Shown here one piece after another: positions 17,197 through 25,106 of a stretch of DNA of 50,431 bases. How positions within the stretch are numbered: the stretch's first letter is position 1; each line of letters starts with the position of its first letter. The notes below the pieces were generated by a model. That model was given only the letters and a program-made list of their open reading frames with translations, did no database searches and had not been told where the DNA came from. The translations under genes and the position numbers were made by a program. The stretch is from assembly GCA_002402175.1 (NCBI GenBank), contig NVVJ01000004.1, positions 48,673 through 99,103 of the forward strand. The letters run 5' to 3'. Origin of the DNA: SAR86 cluster bacterium. Lineage in GTDB: Bacteria > Pseudomonadota > Gammaproteobacteria > Pseudomonadales > Pseudohongiellaceae.

Positions 17197-17453
17197 TGTG
17201 GTTTAAATCCAGTGCCGCCATTCTTGGTGGCTGTCTTGTTTCAATTTCACTGATGCTTAATCTCAATTATTTGCTGCCGCTAAGTGTCGATGCAGGTTTG
17301 ATGTTAGGGATGCTTATCGGATTTCCTATGTGGGCAGCGGTAATGGTGTGGTGTTACGCGAGCAAGGGTGGATTACAGGCATGGAAGCGCTGCGCAGGAA
17401 TGCTAACGGTTTCAATGGCGCTAAATACAGTGTTAATTCTGAGCCAAACCTAG
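17196..17453 (+). CDS. DUF3649-like small inner-membrane protein
   Basis: An 85-residue membrane protein whose ATG overlaps the stop of the preceding gene, implying coupled translation. It has two or three hydrophobic helices, with motifs such as LGGCLVSISLMLNLNYLLPL and GFPMWAAVMVWCYAS and a C-terminal helix. This matches the DUF3649 family, usually encoded next to a PepSY-TM protein in iron-uptake operons. A longer upstream reading of the same frame from 17088 is not favoured, because it would run back through the DUF3325 gene without a ribosome-binding site. Confidence 0.65.
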   Translation: MWFKSSAAILGGCLVSISLMLNLNYLLPLSVDAGLMLGMLIGFPMWAAVMVWCYASKGGLQAWKRCAGMLTVSMALNTVLILSQT

Positions 17454-17486
17454 TTTTATTGATTTGTATATTGAAGGGAATGAAAA

Positions 17487-19061
17487 ATGGATAAGGAGTT
17501 TGTGAAACGAAATACCGAAGCCCATGGCTGGTTAGGTCTGATAATCTCAGGGCTATTGTTTGTGGTATTTTTCACGGGATCAATCTCCTTCTTTCGTGAC
17601 GAAATCCAGCTTTGGGCAACCAGCGCCTATGTGCAAACTCAGTCGACGCAGAGCGAGAGCAATTTAGCATTGAGCGAAGTGATGGAGTTGGCAATTGCTG
17701 GTCGCGCCTTTAATGCAAAAGAGCATCTGGTTATCTATCCGCCTACTGAACATGAACCGTATTACACAGCTTATGTTGACATAATAGGCAACGAGGGAAG
17801 TGACGACTATGTTGGCTTAATTATGGACCCTGTTACTGGTGACGTAGTCGGTAACCCGGATAGTTTTTTTCTTGCTGACTTCTTATACATTTTACATTAC
17901 AGCCTTAATCTTCCCTTTGGCATGTACATTATCGGCTTCGTAGCTCTGTTTTTTCTATTTTCCATTTTCTCCGGTGTTCTAATTCATGCTAGCGATATGG
18001 TAAAGGGCTTCTTCCGCTACCGTGCTGATGGCCGCAAGCGTAGTCAGTTGCTGGATTTACACAATATCATTGGCGTTGTTAGCCTGCCTTATACACTGAT
18101 GTTGGCTATCACTGGGTTGATTTTTAATCTTGTCATCATTTACCAGATAGCGTTTGGTGTAATCCTCTACGAAGGCGACATAGACGCACTGCTTGTTGAT
18201 GCAGGCTTTGTCACTGTGGAACCTCAGTGGCAGGATCAACCCTGGTCGAATCCGCCCATCGATGAATTGTACGAGCAACAAATACAAAGATGGGACAGTA
18301 TTCCGTCGCAGATTCGCGTTTACAATTATGGTGATGAAAGCGCCGTGCTTGAGTTTTATGGCCCCATGGGAAATGAATTCGCAGGGCAATATGGTATTGC
18401 TTACAATTTGTCAGATCGCAGTGTGGTATTTGCTCAAACTCCTGACAATCCGAATGCAGTAACCAACGGTCTTGACGTAGTGGCCACATTGCATTTTGGT
18501 GCGTTTGGAGGTCTGGATCTTCGCTTTGTTTATTTTCTACTTGGTCTGGCAGTTTGCGGATTAATAGTCACTGGCAACTTGCTTTGGGTCGGCCAGCGTG
18601 AGAAAAAATTGTCCAGTGCCAAGATCGCCTTTGTTGCGCGATTTACACTGGCTAGTACGGCGGGTGTTGCAGTGGCTACATCATTTGCTTTTTTAGCCGA
18701 ACGATTACTGCCCTTAGGCGAATATGACCGCGCAGGATCGCTAAGCTCAGTGTTTGTGTTGAGCCTGCTATTAGCAAGCGGATATATCTGGCTTGGCTCA
18801 AACCGGCGCAAGATATTAATTCGACTATTGCAGATAGTGTGCGCTGTATGTTCTATATTGGTATTGCTGGATACGACTTTTTTCTCAGATGGCATCGTGG
18901 CAATATTTAAGCAGGGACATATGGCGCCTCTTGGCGTGGATATAGGATTATTTTTGTCGGCACTGCTTAGCGGATACATAAGCTATAAGTTGCAATCCCG
19001 ACTGTCTGTATCGGTGCCAGAGAAATATTCGAGTCATGATTCTGTGCCAGTTAAAGTTTAA
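17487..19061 (+). CDS. PepSY-associated transmembrane (PepSY-TM) protein
   Basis: A 524-residue inner-membrane protein of the PepSY-TM group (PiuB/FegB-like). An N-terminal helix carries the signature AHGWLGLIISGLLFVVFFTG with a His of the type proposed to bind heme. There is a periplasmic PepSY-like region (about 70-135), a second helix pair near LHYSLNLPFGMYIIGF, and several C-terminal helices. Homologues are proposed ferric-siderophore reductases or iron-uptake helpers, and the preceding DUF3325 and DUF3649 genes match that operon type. No siderophore receptor adjoins it here. A hairpin follows the stop codon. Confidence 0.85.
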   Translation: MDKEFVKRNTEAHGWLGLIISGLLFVVFFTGSISFFRDEIQLWATSAYVQTQSTQSESNLALSEVMELAIAGRAFNAKEHLVIYPPTEHEPYYTAYVDIIGNEGSDDYVGLIMDPVTGDVVGNPDSFFLADFLYILHYSLNLPFGMYIIGFVALFFLFSIFSGVLIHASDMVKGFFRYRADGRKRSQLLDLHNIIGVVSLPYTLMLAITGLIFNLVIIYQIAFGVILYEGDIDALLVDAGFVTVEPQWQDQPWSNPPIDELYEQQIQRWDSIPSQIRVYNYGDESAVLEFYGPMGNEFAGQYGIAYNLSDRSVVFAQTPDNPNAVTNGLDVVATLHFGAFGGLDLRFVYFLLGLAVCGLIVTGNLLWVGQREKKLSSAKIAFVARFTLASTAGVAVATSFAFLAERLLPLGEYDRAGSLSSVFVLSLLLASGYIWLGSNRRKILIRLLQIVCAVCSILVLLDTTFFSDGIVAIFKQGHMAPLGVDIGLFLSALLSGYISYKLQSRLSVSVPEKYSSHDSVPVKV

Positions 19062-19066
19062 GTGGG

Positions 19067-19129
19067 AAAAGGAGGCAGGTTTATTTTCCAATCTGGAGAA
19101 TCTTGTTGAAAAATAAATTTACTCCTTTT
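19067..19129 (+). terminator. Imperfect long hairpin after the PepSY gene, probable terminator
   Basis: The outer arms AAAAGGAG and CTCCTTTT are perfectly complementary. Further in, TTTATTTT pairs with AAAATAAA, interrupted by a few mismatches. It begins 6 bases after the stop codon. The 3' T tract is short, so termination efficiency is uncertain. Confidence 0.55.
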
Positions 19130-19262
19130 GCTTTGAAACAATCTGCCCCTTTTTTCTAACCATTCGTCTTTTCATCTAAAAACTGTCAGGATATTTTGCA
19201 TTTCAAAGTCAGTCGTTTACCCTGATTTTAATAATATGCAACCATTTCAAAAGCTTGAAATT

Positions 19263-19279
19263 CCGGTATGATTTTTGCA
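19263..19279 (+). promoter_or_regulatory. Candidate sigma-54 (-24/-12) promoter for the PEP-CTERM gene
   Basis: CCGGTATGATTTTTGCA agrees with the sigma-54 consensus YTGGCACGRNNNTTGCW at 11 of 14 defined positions, with the exact 10-base spacing between GG and GC. It lies about 80 bases before the start codon, in a 230-bp gap. PEP-CTERM genes in other bacteria are known to be driven by sigma-54 under PrsK/PrsR-type control, which supports the call. Confidence 0.6.
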
Positions 19280-19360
19280 CTATTTTTTGGTATAGCGAGC
19301 TAAGTTTGTTAGCCATGTCTGTTGCAATTGTGTAATGAGTTTTTTGAGGGGAAATACTTG

Positions 19361-20230
19361 ATGAAATTTCTTAGTTTGAGAACGCTGATAATAATAGTAT
19401 TCGGTACTTTTGTATTGGCATCTTCATCTCAAGCGGTACCTATTTTTAGCTCCGCGACCATATCATCATCTTTCAGCTTTACGGAGGTGTTGGGAAGTAG
19501 TGAAGTTTCTATCGCCTTTGACGGTACAAATTATTGGACAGCCATAGGAGGCAGTGCTGGGGGAACTAGGCTTGCAAAATATGACGCCAGTGGAAGTAAC
19601 CTCGGCACATACGCACCAGGGCTTGATTTCCGTTCTTTAACTGCTGATGGAGCCGGAGATGTTTATGCGCGTGCATACAACAACACGAGCATCTTTATTC
19701 AGTCATCTGATGGAGTATTTACCACGACGGGAGTTTCCGTTGGTGGTGTTAGTAGTCAGCCGAAGGTAATTCTCAATGGTGACGGAACAGAATACATAGC
19801 TCACGACACTAATGGTACAGTGAGGCGTTGGGACCTAAGCGGTAACGCGCTGAGTTCTGTATCTTTATCTGGTTATGGTGCCAATTCAGGGGAATCGGGT
19901 TATTACCAAGACTCTGCTATTTCAGCGGCTGGAGATTACTGGTTAACCTATAGTGAAGGTATCTTATCTGCGTGGGACGACCTTGGAAACCGGGTTGACC
20001 AAACGACACTGTTAGGTGCGGGAAGTAATTTTAATTCGCACTTGAGCCAGTCGTACGCAAACGGAATGTTTTTTGTTATGGATAACGATGAAAGTACCTG
20101 GCGTGGATATGAACTTAACCTTGATTTAGTGTCCGTGCCGGAACCGTCATCTCTTCTAATTTTAAGTTTAGGTTTGCTGGCTCTTGGTCTTCGCCGCGAA
20201 AAAGTAAGATTAAAAAAATCTAGGGCCTAG
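19361..20230 (+). CDS. PEP-CTERM sorting-domain protein
   Basis: Exported protein expected to be processed by an exosortase and attached to or released at the cell surface. The start at 19361 is chosen for the GAGGGG ribosome-binding site nine bases upstream and for the signal peptide it gives (MKFLSLRTLIIIV to SSQA); an upstream start at 19322 would add 13 polar residues. The mature part (about 30-255) is Ser/Gly rich with repeated beta-type segments suggestive of a propeller, such as VSIAFDGTNYW and YSEGILSAWDDLGN. The C-terminus is a textbook PEP-CTERM tag: VPEPSS, a Leu-rich helix and the basic tail RREKVRLKKSR. The exosortase is not in the window. Confidence 0.9.
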   Translation: MKFLSLRTLIIIVFGTFVLASSSQAVPIFSSATISSSFSFTEVLGSSEVSIAFDGTNYWTAIGGSAGGTRLAKYDASGSNLGTYAPGLDFRSLTADGAGDVYARAYNNTSIFIQSSDGVFTTTGVSVGGVSSQPKVILNGDGTEYIAHDTNGTVRRWDLSGNALSSVSLSGYGANSGESGYYQDSAISAAGDYWLTYSEGILSAWDDLGNRVDQTTLLGAGSNFNSHLSQSYANGMFFVMDNDESTWRGYELNLDLVSVPEPSSLLILSLGLLALGLRREKVRLKKSRA

Positions 20231-20490
20231 CTTACTGTATTCTCGAAATGGGTTCGATATCTCTGGGTCTCCATTCATTCTACTTGGCGATAATTATTTT
20301 ATGCCCAAGTACTGCCTCAATTTGAGTGAAGCTTAGACTTCATCGCTTGGTTGTCAACATAGATGAGTGGGTTTTCGCCTCAATTGAAACAGAGGCTTTC
20401 TCTGTTTTCTGGGTAATAAGTGCCTAGATAAATATCACTGCAAAAACCATCTGCACGATTATTTCAATCTAAACCAATATGAAAAATAAT

Positions 20491-20516
20491 AAAGAACCGT
20501 GATCTTATGGTTCTTT
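20491..20516 (-). terminator. Terminator overlapping the stop codon of the thioesterase gene
   Basis: The arms AAAGAACC and GGTTCTTT form an 8-bp stem with a 10-base loop. Read leftward, the first arm contains the last codons of the gene, the loop holds the TAA stop, and the second arm is followed by an A/T-rich ATTATTTTT tract. Confidence 0.6.
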
Positions 20517-20933
20517 CGGTGCGCGAATTAGTTTTGCCACGGAACTGGCAGTTGCTGTTAAAAGATTGTCTTCGTTGTACATGCGACCTTCGAAAAATGC
20601 GGTTTTGTAGCTTTGTTTAATAACGAAACCCTCAACTCTAAGTTTCCCTGCGCGGGTGACTTCCAGATAGCTGGTTTTTATTTCCAGTGAGGATACACCT
20701 GTAATTTCTTTGTTATGAACGAATGCAGCATGAGTCATGGCGGCGTCGAGCATGGCAGTTACGAAACCGCCTTGTACGATATCTATTGAATGGCAGAAAT
20801 CATTGCCTATATTAAATTCAAAGGTGCATGAGACCTTCTCTTCGTCGATATCAATTACCTTACCACCTAACATTCCGATAAGCTTTGGGCCTCGCTTGTT
20901 CATTTCTTCAATAATGTTTTTCTTGTTTTCCAT
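20505..20933 (-). CDS. PaaI-type hotdog-fold thioesterase
   Basis: Probable acyl-CoA thioesterase of the 4HBT/PaaI group, which hydrolyses CoA thioesters in the cytoplasm. The 142-residue length is typical. The core signature is IVQGGFVTAMLDAAMTHAA, corresponding to the HGG...D motif of the family with Gln in place of the usual His, followed by SSLEIKTSYLEVTRAGKLRVEG. It is the last gene of a leftward operon, 34 bases after the DUF2911 gene. The substrate is unknown. Confidence 0.85.
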   Translation of the reverse strand: MENKKNIIEEMNKRGPKLIGMLGGKVIDIDEEKVSCTFEFNIGNDFCHSIDIVQGGFVTAMLDAAMTHAAFVHNKEITGVSSLEIKTSYLEVTRAGKLRVEGFVIKQSYKTAFFEGRMYNEDNLLTATASSVAKLIRAPKEP

Positions 20934-20967
20934 AACTTCTGCTGCGTCCTGTATTTATTCAACTTGC

Positions 20968-21597
20968 TTAATCTGAAATTTTAAAATCAACGGTGGCCTG
21001 TATCTTGTCCCACAGAAGCATAAGTTTTCCGCCTTCTGTATTTACATCTACAAACTGCCAGGACAGTTGATCGAAAGAGTGATCGAGGTTTTCTACCTGC
21101 ATCTCAGCGCGTACAGCATCTTTATCTGCCGTGTACTCGTAGGCTCCCCATAGCGCTTCTTTATTTTCATAGTCGTAGCGAAGCTGCGCCGTCCAGGTGG
21201 AGAGAACAAACTGCCAGGGCTGCTGGCGGAAGTCGATAAATACCGTGTACTCACCGGGGTTAACTTTGGTGCCAGCAAAGAGCAGAGGGGTTTCAATACT
21301 CAACCGGGTTGTGACGTTAGCGCCGGCACGCCACACTTCGGCGCCATCCATTAGTGCTTCACGCCAGTCAGGTAGATCAAACAGATTGCGGCTGCGCTTG
21401 ATTGGGCGACCGTAGCGTATTTCCAGCCACTTGCCTTCTACATAGCCTTCGCGTTCGTCATAGTGACCCGCAACTTCTGTTGCTGAATAGCCATCAGGGC
21501 TGGCAAGGCGCCTCGCCTGTGCATTGACGCTGTGAGTCGAAAAGCTGGCATATGCCAGTAATAGAGTCAGCGCGCGAAGGGCGGTTTTCATTGCCAT
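20968..21597 (-). CDS. DUF2911 domain-containing exported protein
   Basis: A 209-residue protein with a signal peptide (about 1-26, ending VNAQ). The body shows the DUF2911 pattern: a segment IRYGRPIKRSRNLF, then AEVWRAGANVTTRLSIETPL and NPGEYTVFIDFRQQPWQFVL. DUF2911 proteins are exported by many aerobic bacteria and have no established function. It lies 12 bases after the esterase gene, so the two are surely co-transcribed. Confidence 0.85.
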   Translation of the reverse strand: MAMKTALRALTLLLAYASFSTHSVNAQARRLASPDGYSATEVAGHYDEREGYVEGKWLEIRYGRPIKRSRNLFDLPDWREALMDGAEVWRAGANVTTRLSIETPLLFAGTKVNPGEYTVFIDFRQQPWQFVLSTWTAQLRYDYENKEALWGAYEYTADKDAVRAEMQVENLDHSFDQLSWQFVDVNTEGGKLMLLWDKIQATVDFKISD

Positions 21598-21609
21598 GTG
21601 ATCCTTGTT

Positions 21610-22494
21610 TTAGTCAGAAAAACTGGCCATAGATTTTGGGTGTGCGTATAGCCACTCAATAACCTGCTGACTGAAAGTGTCTGACAGGTTTGGTACATGG
21701 GCACCACCAGCAATTGTCCACAGCTCGGATGATCCGCCAGTTTTACAACCTTGCGCAAAGGTAATTACAGAAGACTCATGTCCGGCGATATTGCCGTCAA
21801 GGTCTCTTAACTCTCGTTCTGCGCCAGTGGTTGAGCAGCCATTATATTCTGCCCAGCGTGTTACGCTTTCAAGTGCGCTAGGGTATTTAGTGCCCTGAAT
21901 ATCGTCGCCGTCATAGGCGATGGTGCCATCGGATGTACCGTGAATCTGAAGAATATGTACCGGGTTGGCAGGGGCTGTGGGTTGATCGATATTAGTTGCT
22001 CCGGCCAGGCTGGCAATCGCGGCAATAGTGCCTGAGTGATCATAGGCAGCTCGATAGGACATAAAGCCACCATTGGAATGGCCAATTAAATAAACCCGGC
22101 TTGAGTCAACGTTATACTCGGACTTCACTTCGTTAATGATGTTAAGAACATAGCCAGAGTCATCTACGTCGCTAGCAAAAAAATTACAGCAGGCGGGAGA
22201 TGCATTCCAGAACCGGTTGTTGTCCCCGCCAGATTCTTTGTCTCCGTCAGGGGCGACCAGTAAGAATCCGTAGCGATCAGCTATTTTGCTGAATCCCATA
22301 TAAGAATCCTGTCCAGCACCACTTGAAGTATAGCCGTGGAGCAATACGATTAGTGGCGTGGGAATGTTGCTGTCATAGGTGGCTGGTACCGTAACAGGAA
22401 GCTCGCCACGACCAAGGTCAATTGACTGCGCGTTTATCGTTCCTGATACTAAAACCAACATTATGGCGATAAGCAGAGATTTAAGTTTAAGCAT
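21610..22494 (-). CDS. Exported polyhydroxybutyrate-depolymerase/LpqC-type esterase
   Basis: Secreted alpha/beta hydrolase of the esterase-PHB depolymerase family, cleaving short polyesters or acyl esters such as those on plant cell-wall material. It has a signal peptide (1-22), an oxyanion-hole segment LIVLLHGYTSSG, the nucleophile Ser140 in GHSNGG, an Asp probably in the LQIHGTSDGTIAYDG region, and a His in GGAHVPN. A CC pair at 102-103 may form a disulfide. Its 294 residues are usual. It lies in an operon with DUF2911 and the thioesterase. Confidence 0.87.
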   Translation of the reverse strand: MLKLKSLLIAIMLVLVSGTINAQSIDLGRGELPVTVPATYDSNIPTPLIVLLHGYTSSGAGQDSYMGFSKIADRYGFLLVAPDGDKESGGDNNRFWNASPACCNFFASDVDDSGYVLNIINEVKSEYNVDSSRVYLIGHSNGGFMSYRAAYDHSGTIAAIASLAGATNIDQPTAPANPVHILQIHGTSDGTIAYDGDDIQGTKYPSALESVTRWAEYNGCSTTGAERELRDLDGNIAGHESSVITFAQGCKTGGSSELWTIAGGAHVPNLSDTFSQQVIEWLYAHPKSMASFSD

Positions 22495-22561
22495 GGGTTT
22501 ATCCTTTTATTACATATGTATTACAAATTCAAAATTATTTTGTCGATCCGGTTTTATTACT

Positions 22562-23530
22562 TTAAGGTGTCAGTATTATTTTCCCTGTGGTTTTTCGACC
22601 CTCAAGGCTTCGATGTGCTTCCTGAGCTTCGGATAGTGGGAAAAAATGTTCAACTCTTAGCTTCAGCTTTCCTTCATTTATCCAGTTAAAAACATCACCA
22701 CTTCGCCATTCAAGGCTTTTTCTGTCTGCTGTGTAATCGAACAGAGTCGGGCGGGTGAGAAACAATGATCCCTTTGGCCCTAATGTGGCAGGGTTAAATT
22801 CTGTCACTGGTCCGCTGGCGTTACCGTAAAGTACCATGTAGCCGAGGCGCTGCAAACAGTCGATGCTTTTGTCGAAAGTGCTTTTGCCAACGGAATCATA
22901 GACAACATTAACGCCTTTGCCATCAGTAATGCGTTTAACCTCTACTTCAAAATCCTGCTCAGAATAGAGAATGACCTCATCGGCACCGGCGGCCCTAGCC
23001 AGCTCCGCTTTTTCTTCGGTTGAAACAGTTCCGATGACAAAGGCGCCTGCATTCTTCGCCATTTGAATTAAAATAAGCCCTACACCGCCGGCTGCGGCAT
23101 GAATCAGACAGCTATCGCCGTTTTTAATTGGGTAGGTAGATTGCGAAAGGTAGTGAGCAGTACACCCTTGCAACATGGCTGCTGCGCCTTCGTGGAAAGA
23201 GACGCCATCGGGGATGTTGACGAGCTTTTCCTCGGGCACACTGGCATATTCAGCGTAAGCGCCGGCAACACTGGTGTAGGCCACACGATCACCCTTGCTG
23301 AATTGAGTAACTTCACTGCCAACTTCTTCTACTGTGCCAGCTGCTTCCAGGCCAAGTGTAGCCGGAAGAGGTATTTGATAGAGACCGGAACGCTGGTAAG
23401 TATCGATGAAATTTATTCCGGCAGCCTCTACTTTCACTAATACATCTGTTGAGCCAATGGTTGGGACATCAGTATCTTCATAGGACATTACCTCTGGACC
23501 GCCATATTCTTTAACTCTAACCGCTTTCAT
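22562..23530 (-). CDS. NADPH:quinone oxidoreductase, zeta-crystallin type (QorA-like)
   Basis: Cytoplasmic medium-chain dehydrogenase/reductase without the zinc motifs, reducing quinones or enones with NADPH. The start at 23530 gives MKAVRVKEYGGPEVM, the standard N-terminus, and has AAAGG upstream; a further 19 residues are possible but unlikely. Motifs: AGINFIDTYQRSGLY, the nucleotide-binding HAAAGGVGLILIQMAK, and a C-terminal EAQEAHRSLEGRKTTGK. It is probably the first gene of the operon with the esterase (68-base gap), DUF2911 and thioesterase. Confidence 0.9.
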   Translation of the reverse strand: MKAVRVKEYGGPEVMSYEDTDVPTIGSTDVLVKVEAAGINFIDTYQRSGLYQIPLPATLGLEAAGTVEEVGSEVTQFSKGDRVAYTSVAGAYAEYASVPEEKLVNIPDGVSFHEGAAAMLQGCTAHYLSQSTYPIKNGDSCLIHAAAGGVGLILIQMAKNAGAFVIGTVSTEEKAELARAAGADEVILYSEQDFEVEVKRITDGKGVNVVYDSVGKSTFDKSIDCLQRLGYMVLYGNASGPVTEFNPATLGPKGSLFLTRPTLFDYTADRKSLEWRSGDVFNWINEGKLKLRVEHFFPLSEAQEAHRSLEGRKTTGKIILTP

Positions 23531-23684
23531 TGTCTGTACCTTTGCGCGAAAAAGAGTATTTATCGCAGAAATTGATAGCGCTGACAATTCGAATTCGAAT
23601 TCTTTCCATACTGTGGACGATTGCCGATGGTTTGTTTATTCTCGAATGACTTGAGAAACAATTATTAATGAGAGGGGAATTACT

Positions 23685-24908
23685 ATGCTTCTAGCACGTA
23701 CAAGACGCATTTCGGTGTCTGGCACTCTTATGGCCTTAGCATGGGGCTGTCTGGTTACTGGTTTACCTGCTATTGCGCAAGAGACTGCCATTCCCTCAAT
23801 TACTGAGCCGCTGATACTAAACACTTTTGAAGTGGAGCAGATTAAAGTAGTACCAATTGTGACTGGCCTGGCCAATCCCTGGGGCATGGCTTTTCGACAA
23901 AACGGCGATATTCTCATTACCGAACGTTATACCGGAAGGTTACGTGTAGTTAGAGATGGCAAGCTGCTCGAGAAAGAGATACCTGGCATGCCGGAAGTTT
24001 ATTCAGAGGTTTTTAGAGCCGGCTTGATGGCAGTTGCTGTGCATCCTGAAGACGATCAGATCGTGTATTTTAGTTATACCAAAGCGATTATGCACGAAGG
24101 CGAACCGGAACAGGCAGTTGCTCTGTCTCGCGCTCGGCTGGTGGAAGATACACTTATAGATGTTGAGGAAATATTCGTCGCCAAAGGTGTAGATAGCGCA
24201 ATTGCCGCTGCAGCGCTGTTGTTTACACCAGACAATAAATTGTTAATGAGTGTGGGTGGTGCTTATGTGTTTGCAAGCACGGGAGAATACGCACAAGACT
24301 CTGATGTTCACTACGGAAAGCTACTGCGTTTAAACGACGATGGAACGGTGCCCTCTGATAATCCGTTTGTTAACAGCGGCGAGTTTTTACCCGAGGTTTA
24401 TTCCGTAGGGCATCGTAATCAGCTAGGCCTGGCATTTCATCCAGAAACCGGTGAGTTATGGGCCAGTGAGAATGGTCCCCAGGGAGGCGACGAAGCGAAC
24501 ATTATTCAGCCCGGTAAGAACTATGGCTGGCCCTATGCTTCCTATAGTCGGCAATATCGGGGCGACTGGGTTTCACAAACTCCATGGCTGGAAGAATATG
24601 AAAGCCCTACACTTTTATGGTGGCCATCTATTGCGCCAGCAGGCATGACCTTTTATAGCGGAGAACATTTTCCGAAGTGGCAGGGGAATTTGTTTGTGGG
24701 CTCTCTAGTGGAAGGAAGAATTCCAGGTACTGGTCACCTGGAACGAATAGTATTTAATAGCCGCGGCGAAGAAATTCGCCGCGAAAGTTTACTTACTGAA
24801 CTCAAACATAGAGTTCGTGATGTGCAACAAGGGCCGGACGGCTTTCTTTATGTGCTTACTGATGAAGAAGATGGAGCCTTGTTGCGGATTGAGCCGGTTG
24901 ATCGTTAA
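23685..24908 (+). CDS. PQQ-type sugar dehydrogenase-like propeller protein, active-site His not conserved
   Basis: Exported six-bladed propeller of the soluble glucose/sorbosone dehydrogenase family (signal peptide about 1-32). It keeps NPWGMAFRQNGDILITER, the GHRNQLGLAFHPETGELW block, the following ENGPQGGDE, NYGWPYAS and the C-terminal VQQGPDGFLYVLTDE. However, the segment that normally reads as a SHxGG motif with the catalytic His (His151 in the paralogue at 39453) is DSAIAAAALLF here (about residues 170-180). The YGKLLRLNDDG strand resumes afterwards. It may therefore have altered chemistry or only bind ligand. It is monocistronic, followed by an inverted-repeat element. Confidence 0.85.
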   Translation: MLLARTRRISVSGTLMALAWGCLVTGLPAIAQETAIPSITEPLILNTFEVEQIKVVPIVTGLANPWGMAFRQNGDILITERYTGRLRVVRDGKLLEKEIPGMPEVYSEVFRAGLMAVAVHPEDDQIVYFSYTKAIMHEGEPEQAVALSRARLVEDTLIDVEEIFVAKGVDSAIAAAALLFTPDNKLLMSVGGAYVFASTGEYAQDSDVHYGKLLRLNDDGTVPSDNPFVNSGEFLPEVYSVGHRNQLGLAFHPETGELWASENGPQGGDEANIIQPGKNYGWPYASYSRQYRGDWVSQTPWLEEYESPTLLWWPSIAPAGMTFYSGEHFPKWQGNLFVGSLVEGRIPGTGHLERIVFNSRGEEIRRESLLTELKHRVRDVQQGPDGFLYVLTDEEDGALLRIEPVDR

Positions 24909-24956
24909 CAATTGGATAAGCTGGTAGGTAATGACTTGTAGATAGTTGATGCGTGT

Positions 24957-25052
24957 GGGAAGGAATGCTGTTTTTACGTTCCAATGGGCCATCCCTGGCC
25001 CTCCCGCGCTCCATCCCTGGGCGCTAGTCACTACAAAACAGCATTCCTCCCC
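24957..25052. repeat. 96-bp inverted-repeat intergenic element (REP/MITE-like)
   Basis: Terminal arms GGGAAGGAATGCTGTTTT and AAAACAGCATTCCTCCCC are complementary at 17 of 18 positions. Inside are two small hairpins, GGGCC-ATCCCT-GGCCC (24986-25001) and GCGC...GCGC (25006-25024), which share the decamer CCATCCCTGG. It has no coding capacity and lies between the convergent ends of the sugar dehydrogenase and tannase genes. Its modular symmetry suggests a dispersed genomic repeat, and it may also end transcription from both sides. Confidence 0.65.
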
Positions 25053-25106
25053 AAGCCCCTGTCGAATTCAGTATTCTTACCTCGGTTCTGTGTCCCCCGG
25101 TTTTTC

